The position numbers were made by a program, and so were the translations under genes. Below the pieces are notes generated by a model. The model saw only the letters and a program-made list of their open reading frames with translations, did no database searches and had not been told where the DNA came from. Shown piece after piece: positions 53,910 to 62,500 of a stretch of DNA of 64,000 bases (position 1 is its first letter; each line of letters starts with the position of its first letter). Origin of the DNA: Persicobacter diffluens (GTDB lineage: Bacteria > Bacteroidota > Bacteroidia > Cytophagales > Cyclobacteriaceae). The stretch is taken from the NCBI RefSeq assembly GCF_036244895.1, contig NZ_BQKE01000002.1, positions 868,001-932,000 on the forward strand, in the 5' to 3' direction.

Positions 53910-54079
53910 TGTTAGTTTATTGAAATTTATTTGACTGATTTGCTAATCGCTCATGTTTGGCCCTACTTGCTTTCTCCTCATGCATCAGATTCCTTGGACA
54001 AATCCTAATAAAAACACTATTCGGCCATTTTTTTCGCCTCGCTGCTAAAGGAAGATTTCAGCATGAGTAATCCGGATTA
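53910..54079 (-). repeat. Repeat B copy, decayed
   Basis: Carries TTGCTTTCTCCTCATGCATC and the end CAGCATGAGTAATCCGGATTA. It begins directly after the interrupted A copy. Confidence 0.6.
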
Positions 54080-54223
54080 TTACTCCTGCAGGTCATCCAC
54101 TTCTTTTATTTCAAAAAAACATCGCCTGAAATAAGTAGCCCATTTACGCAAAATATAGCCTAATTAGGTAAAATCAACTCAGAATATCGTAATAAAGCAC
54201 CAGCTACCTACATCCTAAAAGCG

Positions 54224-54231
54224 TACTTTTG
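54224..54231 (+). promoter_or_regulatory. -7 promoter element upstream of the GH16 gene
   Basis: TACTTTTG fits TAnnTTTG, 35 bp before the ATG. No TTG at -33, which fits regulated expression. Confidence 0.5.
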
Positions 54232-54266
54232 AAACGTCTAAATAACTCAGTATCAATTTTTTTATT

Positions 54267-56549
54267 ATGGGAACTCAAAAAAAACAACCCTTAAAGGCGT
54301 GTAAGCTTTTTGCACTTTTATGCCTTTTTTCTTTTTGGAACCAATTTGCATTTGCGCAAAAACCTACCAAAACAGAAAACCCCAATGACCAGTGGGATAT
54401 TAAATGGAGCGCCTCGGATGAATTCAATGGCGATTCCCCTGATTGGAGCAAATGGATGAAGTCTTCCGGACTTCCCAATACCACCGCCTGGAAATGGGAC
54501 AATAACCAAAATGCCAAAATTAAGGATGGCGTTCTTGAGCTGACCATGCGCCAGAACCCAAACAATACCCCGGATGGAGGTACGTATTTTAAATCCGGCA
54601 TATTGAAGTCTTATAATACCTTTACCTATGGTTACTTTGAAGCCAAAATCAAAGGAGCAGCTATCGGTGAAGGCGTTTGCCCCTCTTTCTGGTTGTATTC
54701 TAATTTTGATTACAGTGTAAAAAACGGAGAAACCGTTTACAGCGAAATCGATGTGGTGGAGCTCCAACAATTTGATTGGATGGATGGGCATCAGGATGAC
54801 ATTTATGATATGGACCATAACCTCCACGCCGTAGTCATGGAAAACGGAAGTGGTGTTTGGAGAAGACCCAAGGCATATCCGGATGAACAACTGAATAAAT
54901 TCCGTGCGCCCTGGGATCCTACCAAAGGTTTCCACATCTATGGTTGTGAGGTAAATGAAAATGAAATTATTTGGTATGTGGATGGCGCCGAAGTAGCCAG
55001 AAAGCCCAATACGCTCTGGCATCGCCCCATGAACGTAACCCTTTCCTTAGGACTTCGAAAACCTTTTGTAGAATTCTATGATAATAGAAACAATGCCATA
55101 GATCCGGAATCCAGCCCGGCAGCAAAAGCCAAGCTATCGGAAATGCCTACCTCTATGTATGTGGAATATGTAAGAGTATGGGAGAAAAAAGAGGGAGGAT
55201 CTGATTTGGAAACGGGAAAAATCTACAATCCGGGCTTTGAAAGTGGAAATCTGAACTACTGGACAGAAGGTAGTGGGCTTGCCGAAATTAATCAGACCCA
55301 TGTAACAGCAGGAAATTACGCTGTCAAAGTCAATAATGGAAGCGTGGCGCAGCTCATTCAGCTAAAAGCCAACACTACCTACACCATCACTGCCGATGCT
55401 AAGGTAACCAATACCACTGCCAGTACTTTTATGGGCATTAATGATGCAGCCACCAACGCTACCCTCAAAAACTTTGCTTTTAACTCCACTGCCTTCAAAA
55501 AGGGCAGCCTCACCTTCACCACGGCCAATGCGGTGAAACAATACAAATTATGGTTTTGGTCAGCAGGAGAAGCTTTTGTGGATAATTTCAATATTTCCGA
55601 AGGCGGGGACTCCAATGTAGCAGTGGAAAGTGTAAGTCTTTCCTCTTCTTCCGCACAGCTCCAGATTGGCGAAAGTATCAACCTGCAAGCCACCGTCTCT
55701 CCCTCCAATGCCACCAACACTAATGTCAGCTGGACCAGCAGCAATAAGCAAGTGGCCTCGGTAAACAACGGCAAAATCGTAGGACTTGCCCAGGGCAACG
55801 CCACCATCACCGTCACCACAGCAGATGGGAATAAAACCGCAACTTGTACTATTCAGGTAAAGTCGGATGAGGGAGGAAATGCAGGAGGATTACCACAGGC
55901 GGGCCAAATTATCTGGCTGAGCACTCTTGGAGGGGATATCGTATCCCTTAATACCAGTTCCAATACCCTGGAGGCCAACAAAAGTCAGGTAGGAACACTG
56001 GAACAATTCCGGCTTTATGAACAGGATGGATATTTCGCTTTGCAGGCCGTTCAGACGGATAAATACGTAACCACTGCGACAGACAATACCATTAAGTGCG
56101 GAGCCACGGGGATATACGATCGACAAAAAGTTACTTTCAGCTTAAATGCCAATAAGGAGTTATTAATTAAAGCCAAAATCAACAATCAGTATTTCGCTGT
56201 AAATGGCCAATCCAAATTGATTGCGGATGGAACTACAGCAGCACCTTTCCTTTGGGGCGTCGTTTCTGATGGACAAACTTTAAGAGTCTTGAATAATGAG
56301 CTGCAGGAAGGATTTAGCCTGTACCCCAACCCCTATTCGAATGGACTATTAAACATCGAATTGGCTCAAATACAATCCGGACAGCTGGCCATTTTCGATG
56401 AATCAGGAGTTGTGGTTTACCTCCGGAATTTCCAAAACCAAAAAGCGTTGAAACTTCCTTTATCAAAAGCAGGCTTGACTCCCGGACTATATATCGTAAA
56501 AATAAATACCCCAAGCCAAACGATGGTCAATAAACTCTTAATCCAATAA
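54267..56549 (+). CDS. Secreted GH16 endo-galactanase, kappa-carrageenase-like, with CBM-like, Big_2 and type IX sorting domains
   Basis: Exported glycoside hydrolase of 760 residues. Signal peptide to FAFAQ. GH16 jelly roll at about 40-310 with the catalytic set Glu160-Ile-Asp162-Val-Val-Glu165 in YSEIDVVELQQFDWMDGHQD, whose bulged ExDxxE form and the DMDHNLHAVV, PWDPTKGFHIYGCEVNENEI and NVTLSLGLRKPFVEF stretches resemble kappa-carrageenases from memory. Then a CBM-like beta domain (about 315-450: GKIYNPGFESGNLNYWTEGS), a Big_2 domain (about 455-535: TNVSWTSSNKQVASVNNGKI), a beta-trefoil-like region (550-670), and a type IX tail (LYPNPYSNGLLNIELAQIQS). It likely cuts sulfated red-algal galactans outside the cell. 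The exact substrate needs testing. No SusC/SusD is adjacent. Confidence 0.88.
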   Translation: MGTQKKQPLKACKLFALLCLFSFWNQFAFAQKPTKTENPNDQWDIKWSASDEFNGDSPDWSKWMKSSGLPNTTAWKWDNNQNAKIKDGVLELTMRQNPNNTPDGGTYFKSGILKSYNTFTYGYFEAKIKGAAIGEGVCPSFWLYSNFDYSVKNGETVYSEIDVVELQQFDWMDGHQDDIYDMDHNLHAVVMENGSGVWRRPKAYPDEQLNKFRAPWDPTKGFHIYGCEVNENEIIWYVDGAEVARKPNTLWHRPMNVTLSLGLRKPFVEFYDNRNNAIDPESSPAAKAKLSEMPTSMYVEYVRVWEKKEGGSDLETGKIYNPGFESGNLNYWTEGSGLAEINQTHVTAGNYAVKVNNGSVAQLIQLKANTTYTITADAKVTNTTASTFMGINDAATNATLKNFAFNSTAFKKGSLTFTTANAVKQYKLWFWSAGEAFVDNFNISEGGDSNVAVESVSLSSSSAQLQIGESINLQATVSPSNATNTNVSWTSSNKQVASVNNGKIVGLAQGNATITVTTADGNKTATCTIQVKSDEGGNAGGLPQAGQIIWLSTLGGDIVSLNTSSNTLEANKSQVGTLEQFRLYEQDGYFALQAVQTDKYVTTATDNTIKCGATGIYDRQKVTFSLNANKELLIKAKINNQYFAVNGQSKLIADGTTAAPFLWGVVSDGQTLRVLNNELQEGFSLYPNPYSNGLLNIELAQIQSGQLAIFDESGVVVYLRNFQNQKALKLPLSKAGLTPGLYIVKINTPSQTMVNKLLIQ

Positions 56550-56649
56550 ATTAACCATTTACACCAACGACAACTAGTCGACTTTTAACAAATACTTTGG
56601 GGCATAACAAATTTACCCGATCCTTATAAAATGGGATATAAATAGGTGA

Positions 56650-56814
56650 ATGAAAAGTGTTGGATCGTTTGATTACTAACAGAAATTTGAATAATAGAAA
56701 AGCGAAATGTGGTGGTTTCAAGAGAATATTACTGCTATTGTTGAAAACAACAAAATCGCTTCCAGACATTCAAACTTGCTGTGGATTTATAAAATTTTAA
56801 ACACTGGATTAGCC
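56650..56814 (-). repeat. Repeat A, decayed copy
   Basis: Keeps AGAGAATATTACTGCTATTG and AAAATCGCTTCCAGACATTC plus TAAAATTTTAAACACTG; the left half has drifted. Confidence 0.55.
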
Positions 56815-56861
56815 TCAAAGTATTTTAACCCAAGTCTATTTTCCCAAAAGTAGCCCCACCT

Positions 56862-57356
56862 TTAGTCACTCGCCATACAGGCCTCTATCCCTTCCTCAAG
56901 CAATTCCACGAGCTCCGGATCCATATATTCATAATCATCCGGAATATGCAAAACTCCCATTTCCGGAAGGTCCAAATGCGCATATACCTTCCGGATTTTT
57001 GACCGCTGCTCGCCCTCCATGACCAGCACCAGGTCCGCCCAATGCAAATCCCGCTCTGAAATCTTTCGATTACTAGACGGACTTAGAGCGCGTAAAAAAG
57101 CACACCATCCGGCTGCAAATTCGAATTATTGGAAGCGATTTTGGATAATTTCTCAACAATAGCGATGCTATTCTCTCAAAATAATCCTTTATCGCTTCTG
57201 CAATACTTCAAATTTTCGCTGCGAATTTTGGCTTTTTAACACGCTTAAACCCACCGATCGAATAAAAAAACGATCATCATTTTTATAAATCGCTTCCGCT
57301 GTCAGACTGCGTTTCTTATTACGTCCGCAAACTACCAATATATGAGGTGTATTCAT
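56862..57356 (-). pseudogene. Low-molecular-weight phosphotyrosine phosphatase-like gene disrupted by repeat A
   Basis: The 5' part starts at ATG 57356: MNTPHILVVCGRNKKRSLTA, with the phosphatase loop C-x5-R-S (CGRNKKRS). It runs to RSVGL, where repeat A begins at 57244. The 3' part resumes at 57085 as SPSSNRKISERDLHWADLVL and continues VMEGEQRSKIRKVYAHLDLP to IPDDYEYMDPELVELLEEGI, stopping at 56862. Removing 57086-57244 and one TTA joins them in frame as RSVGLSPSSNRKISERDL. This is a 111-residue member of the small COG4551-type family. The element brings stops, so no full protein can be made. The break is recent enough to leave both halves intact. Confidence 0.9.
57086..57244 (+). repeat. 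Repeat A copy (159 bp) inserted in the phosphatase-like gene
   Basis: GAGCGCGTAAAAAAGCACAC to GGCTTTTTAACACGC, flanked by TTA (57083-57085, 57245-57247). Arms pair along nearly the whole length around ATAGC-gat-GCTAT. Best copy for defining the ends, because the uninterrupted gene is known. Confidence 0.95.
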
Positions 57357-57483
57357 TCCATTTTATTAGATACCACACCAAAATAAACAATTCCGACACA
57401 ATTCCCTTTTACTACAAACAGAAAGCATCATTTTTGATATCAAAATAAATTCAGCACGCTTTCCCTTTTTAAAAAGCATTTGA

Positions 57484-57640
57484 GGGGGCCTGCGCCACAG
57501 CGCACCGGGCTATCGGCGGTCGCTTTTTTCGGCGGGCAGTAGGGTTGTTTTCCCATTGCCTGCCCGCCGAAAATGAGCTCCACAACCGGCTACGCCTCCG
57601 CCTCTATCCCTGGCCCGGGGTGTGGTGGCTGGGGGAAGTA
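57484..57640. repeat. Repeat D, GC-rich structured copy 1
   Basis: GGGGGCCTGCGCCACAGCGC to CCTGGCCCGGGGTGTGG. Inside, TTTTCGGCGGGCAG and CTGCCCGCCGAAAA form a 14-bp stem around a loop that differs from copy 2. Much richer in GC than its AT-rich surroundings. Confidence 0.85.
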
Positions 57641-57789
57641 CAACTGTAACCGCTACAAATCGTTTGCATCTCACCTGAAACTAATCCTGTAGAAGAGGTG
57701 TGGCTTGACAACTAAGGTTTTGCCCACGGAATTTTCAGGAATTTGGCCGTAGTGATGGTTGCTGAGTGCTCGTAACACTGCGACCAAAG

Positions 57790-57919
57790 GGGATGAATGA
57801 GGAGAAAGCAAGCTTGCCCAAATTCAGGCTATCATAAATCAAAAAAACAAATTGTAATGAACTGAAAACAAACCCTATACGCTTGGTTAATAAATTTAGC
57901 GGTGAATAATTCGGGTTAA
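57790..57919 (+). repeat. Repeat B, partial copy
   Basis: Starts at GGATGAATGAGGAGAAAGC, ends GCGGTGAATAATTCGGGTTAA-type (TTCGGGTTAA at 57910-57919). The left half is missing. Confidence 0.75.
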
Positions 57920-58171
57920 AACCACGAAGAAGCACCAAGTCCAATCCGAAAATCGCTCGTTTTTATGGCCATGAATGGCCCCGATAAAGCTGAATGATAT
58001 TTATTCTGCCTTATGCCATATCACGCTAGAATCCGGAACAAATTAAAAGCCACGTCTTCAGCCTTTCCAAAAGCTTCCCCACCATTTTCCTGCAATTTCC
58101 CTTGAAATCCATCTGGAAAATTTTCTTTTGGCACAGCCTTTGCAATAATTCTTACATAGGTTGATGTTGGG

Positions 58172-58216
58172 TGAATGGATGCTTGATCAAATCTGGTTAA
58201 GCATCCTTCCTTTTTT
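58172..58216 (+). terminator. Orphan terminator-like hairpin 1
   Basis: GGATGCTT (58177-58184) pairs with AAGCATCC (58199-58206), followed by TTCC and six T. No plus-strand gene lies upstream; a small RNA is possible. Confidence 0.55.
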
Positions 58217-58277
58217 AAAACGTCCCTATTGAATTTGAATAATCATAGTGGTTCATAAGGTTATAGTTTGGTATTGA

Positions 58278-58306
58278 TAGTCCGGTTGGTTCCCGGACTT
58301 TTTTTG
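58278..58306 (+). terminator. Orphan terminator-like hairpin 2
   Basis: AGTCCGG pairs with CCGGACT, followed by seven T. It lies 70 bp after hairpin 1, again without a coding gene between. Confidence 0.6.
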
Positions 58307-58511
58307 TGCCTGGTTTTGAGGGATCGTGAAGGTTAGTGGCCACCCATTCCACAAATTTATTGGATTTGTTAGACGACATATAGAAACCACAAATGCACAC
58401 GAAGATTAGCACTAATTTTATGATGGTGAAAGCGCTCCAACCCTATGGTCAACTAATGATTTTAGAAATAAAAAAATAACCCCTCAATACTCACCATTAT
58501 CTTATTTTTTA

Positions 58512-58669
58512 GGGGGCCTGCGCCACAGCGCACCGGGCTCTCGGCGGTCGCTTTTTTCGGCGGGCAGTATGAAAGTTTCCCAAATGCCTGCCCGCCGAAA
58601 AAGAGCTCCGCAACCGGCTAACGCCTCCGCCTCTATCCCTGGCCCGGGGTGTGGGGGGTGGGGTGAAGT
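58512..58669. repeat. Repeat D, GC-rich structured copy 2
   Basis: Nearly identical to copy 1 outside the hairpin loop. The loop reads TATGAAAGTTTCCCAAATGC here and TAGGGTTGTTTTCCCATTGC in copy 1, while the stem is unchanged. Same orientation, 1028 bp apart. Confidence 0.85.
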
Positions 58670-58775
58670 TCACTGGAGTAGCGATTAGTCCTGTGAAAAA
58701 ACAGCCCCTTCCCTAGTCTTCGTGTTACAGCGAGCCGTGCGAGCATCACTAAGACCAAGCACGGTATTTTATATA

Positions 58776-58852
58776 CCCTTGGGTCGTAGTCGCCGCGTAA
58801 AATGATTACTAAATTTCTAAGTTCAGCAGGCGAAGACTACGACCAGGGGTGC
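58776..58852. repeat. Inverted repeat downstream of the immunity gene
   Basis: CCCTTGGGTCGTAGTC (58777-58792) pairs with GACTACGACCAGGGG (58835-58849) around a loop of about 42 bases. It lies 40 bp after the minus-strand toxin/immunity unit and might end its transcript, though there is no T run. Confidence 0.5.
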
Positions 58853-58892
58853 TTTATCGGGAAGATTAAAGCCATTCCGAGACCTTCATCCC

Positions 58893-59597
58893 TCAATCTT
58901 CATAGAGTTTATTTTCACTTAAATGCTTCCAAACCTTCTTTATTTGATGGATACTCTTCTCTGAGGTAATTTCCATGGGATCCTCAAAATGGATCATTTC
59001 AATGCTACCGTCCTCCCATTCTTCTACTTTTACAAATGGGCAGTTCAATAGTTGTTCTTTTGAATGGTATCTCTTATAAAGAGAAGGCTTAGAGACGCAG
59101 TGCCAAAAATATAGCTTTTCATTAAATACGTTGGAGTAAAACTTATATTGGAGTAATTCATTGTTTTTAGCAAATAAAAACTGATTCCCCACATCTACCC
59201 AACTGACATAGCCCAAACCTTCGGGCATAGATCTATAAAGTTCCAATAAAAAACTATCAATAAATATAAATTTATCACTATCTATTTGGTCTTTTTCATA
59301 ATAAAGAGATATAGTGAAAACATTTTCCTCATAACGAAAGTGTACGGCTTTATCGACATATTCATAATCTGTATCTCCCTTAATCACATATGAAAAAGAA
59401 ATCCCTTTTGTAGATTTATTTTTATTAAAAAAAGAAAACAAATCATTATATGATAATGAACTCTTTTCTATAACATCTAATTGTGTTAAATCTTCATTTT
59501 TTACTGTTAAATCCCAATCCTCTTTTGTGAAAATATCTTCACATTTCAACAAAAATAAAAAATCATATATTTTAAATTTTAATTTTATCTGAATCAT
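58893..59597 (-). CDS. Putative immunity protein of the adjacent polymorphic toxin
   Basis: Protein of 234 residues, no signal peptide, acidic and aromatic-rich (YEKDQIDSDKFIFIDSFLLE, VEEWEDGSIEMIHFEDPME). I recognise no family. Its ATG overlaps the stop of the toxin gene by four bases (ATGA, 59597-59594), which implies translational coupling, and it is the only gene after the toxin domain. It is visibly richer in A and T than the toxin gene. Position, size and lack of export signal fit a cytoplasmic immunity protein that blocks the nuclease. An unrelated function cannot be excluded. Confidence 0.65.
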   Translation of the reverse strand: MIQIKLKFKIYDFLFLLKCEDIFTKEDWDLTVKNEDLTQLDVIEKSSLSYNDLFSFFNKNKSTKGISFSYVIKGDTDYEYVDKAVHFRYEENVFTISLYYEKDQIDSDKFIFIDSFLLELYRSMPEGLGYVSWVDVGNQFLFAKNNELLQYKFYSNVFNEKLYFWHCVSKPSLYKRYHSKEQLLNCPFVKVEEWEDGSIEMIHFEDPMEITSEKSIHQIKKVWKHLSENKLYED

Positions 59598-62500
59598 ATA
59601 TCAACACCTTTTATCACTTTAAACATTTTTCTGAATTTATCATCTATAAACCCAGGGGCATTAATTTTACTTTTAATAGCATCAACTGCCTCACCCACTT
59701 TATTCTCCAACCCCGGCATCACAATATAGCGCATTTCCACTTCTCCTGCGAAGTTACTCATGTCTATCCCTGCTTTTTCAAAAACACCAATAAGCTTGGG
59801 AAAACGATCATCTGAAAAATTGGAAAATATCTCTACCATCTTCGCATAATCCGCCAACTGCTCCAGATCAATCCCGCCGTCAGCATAGCCAGCCTTTACA
59901 TCATAGATCACCAGCTTGCCATTTTCCATACTGAAAATACCATCCGGTCGTCTGCTGCCTTTTTTGAACACGCCCTCAATGGAGGACAAATCCAAATTGG
60001 GTTGAAGGACATTGGTCATAACGCCCAGTTTCTTTGCCACCCAGGCCTCGGCAATAGCTCCTTTGGATCCTGCATTGGCTTTGGTTAAAATTACCGATAC
60101 CTCTTCATAGCTACAGTTTTTACCTACGGCTTGATTGAAGTCTTTGATCAGCTGTTCTCTCAGACTACTTAAATCCTGCGTTGATAATCTTCTCAGGTAA
60201 TCAGCCTGCTGATCGGGCGTCAAATATTTAAAATATTTATTCACTATTTCAACATATTCATCCCCATAGTTATAAGTGAGTAATTTCTTCAGCTTATCCG
60301 TATCTGATAATCCTTCCAAAATGGAGGAAAAATCAATCTTTCGTTTGGCAATTAAGTCCTCAATCACCTCATCATACTGCTGGAGTGCTTTCCCTTTAAA
60401 TTCATTGATAAAATCCAGATTGAATTTTTTATGGGTAAAGTTTCTCCTTTTCAGCTCCATAAAAATGGTATACACCTCCGTATTTATTTTATCCAGATTA
60501 TCGGTTAAATAATTGACGGTTTGTTGTCCTGCCATTTTAGCGGCAGCAGGTGTTTTCCCAATAATCAAATTATAAAAATCATCAACCTTTTCAGTGGTTT
60601 CCCTGACGGCTGCATATAAAAATTCCGGTGCACCTCCACAACCTTTATTATGCACCAAATACCCCTCAGCAAAATAGCTGTGCGCCTCTGCGACTTCGAA
60701 GTTATAAACAGTCTGTGTGCGTATTTCCCAATCAAAAGCGGAGACGCTTATCCAAGCGCCATCACTACGGAGCAGGCTATCGCCTTCGATCAAATCTCTG
60801 GCTCGTCGATAACCGGCCGGCGTGAATATCCGGTGGTTCGGAGTACAAGCCAACAGTCGCTCCTCTCCATGCAGGAGAATAATTAAGCTGTCGGCATAAG
60901 ATACTGTGGTGCCGGTCACCTGTGCTTTGACGATATTCCCAAAGTGGTCCTGAGCGTCGACATAGTCCCCGGCAACAATGTCTTCGATGACCTTGAAGGG
61001 CTGACCATCGGCATAGATCATGGTGCCTGCCGGGAAGCAGAAATGCTTCATTATTTTTCCTACATTCAGCTCATCAATGCCCAATGCTTTCAATAGGGTC
61101 TCTATCTTTCCTTTGTCAGCATCTGAAATACCTAACCTTCTGCACAGTTGAAAGAACTTTTGCTGGGTAGCTTCGGATGCCATTAACTTCTTTCGTAAAG
61201 CATCAATTTTGCCCCGCATCTTTTCATTACTCAGGGAAAAACTGATGAAACTGCTCACCGCTCCTACCACGCAAGAGAAGGCCCCCTCAGAAAGACTAAT
61301 ATCTTTTAATTCCGGCTTGGTACCATTAAAAGTAACCGCACTTAGCATTCCCTGAAAACAGCCGATACCGGAAGCCGCGCCACCAGCCAACCACACACTT
61401 TGATTTCCAGCCAGTTTTCCGCTGGCCTTGTTCACCGGATAAGCCGTAATCACGGAAGTCCAATCCACATTATCCCAGGCAGCGGTCACCAATTTCTCCC
61501 CTGTCCAGCTGTCCAATGGTTCCTCACTGAAAACAGGCTCGATGATCATATTCAGCGCCATTTGAACCGTCAGGTCAATCATAGATTCCTTGACTGCTTC
61601 TTTGGCAATTCGTTTTCCTTCTTCTTTGGCCAGCCACTCGGCCAGCGTAGTACCTGCTCCCTCCGGTACGGCAGCCACTAATGTTGGCAGAATAACCGCG
61701 GTGGTCGCCGCGGCTGTGGCGCCAAGGGTAAGGTCCCCCATTATACCACGGAGCTCCTCCATAAAGGCGGTTTCATAACCGAGCCCCTCCGGCATTCTTT
61801 TCATGCCTTGTAACACACAAGGATTGTTTTCTATGGCTGTTTTGAGCACATGACTTTCGAATAGTGGCCCGTAATGAGGATCCGCTTTTACGATGGCCAG
61901 GATGTCTTCGCAGCTTAGTTCACAGCCTTCCGAATAGTAGGCATGAATGGATTCTTTCCCACTTAAATTAAATGGATTATATGTTAAGATTTCTTGACTA
62001 ATGGGAAGGTCATTATTATATAGCGGTAAAGCGTTACTGTTATCTACATGATATACATTAACTTTACAATAATCTACATTTTCAATACCTATAAAAATTG
62101 GTGATTCTTTTGATAAAGTAGCTTTATTATGCACCGAATAAGCCTCTTTAGTTTTATAGTTGTGGTACCTAAAACTATGATTCTCACCAGAAGAAATACG
62201 ATGACCCACATAAATATGCTCTCCTTCCTGAAAACTTAAAATTGCCCCGTTTACAATACGGCTATTAAAATCAGCACTTCCCGACTGTCCTGTAAAACTA
62301 ACCCATGCGCTTCTATGTACTGGAATTAATTCTTCAGGTTGACGACCAGAAAGGAAAAAAGCATAATCTGCATCTGAACCTATTTTGGCCAATAAATCCT
62401 TAACTTTTATGTTTTTGGGATTTAATTGACTCTCACTCTCCCCATCCTCATTCTCAATCCCCAGCACCTTCAGTGGCTGGTGCAGCAAATTCCACTGATA

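Noticed and set aside
58215..58412. Minus-strand frame of 65 codons
   Set aside because: A strong hairpin with a T run lies inside it, and no homologous family was recognised.
57484..58669. D repeats as a CRISPR-like array or attachment sites
   Set aside because: Only two long copies 1 kb apart, with no spacer pattern and no integrase or cas gene nearby.
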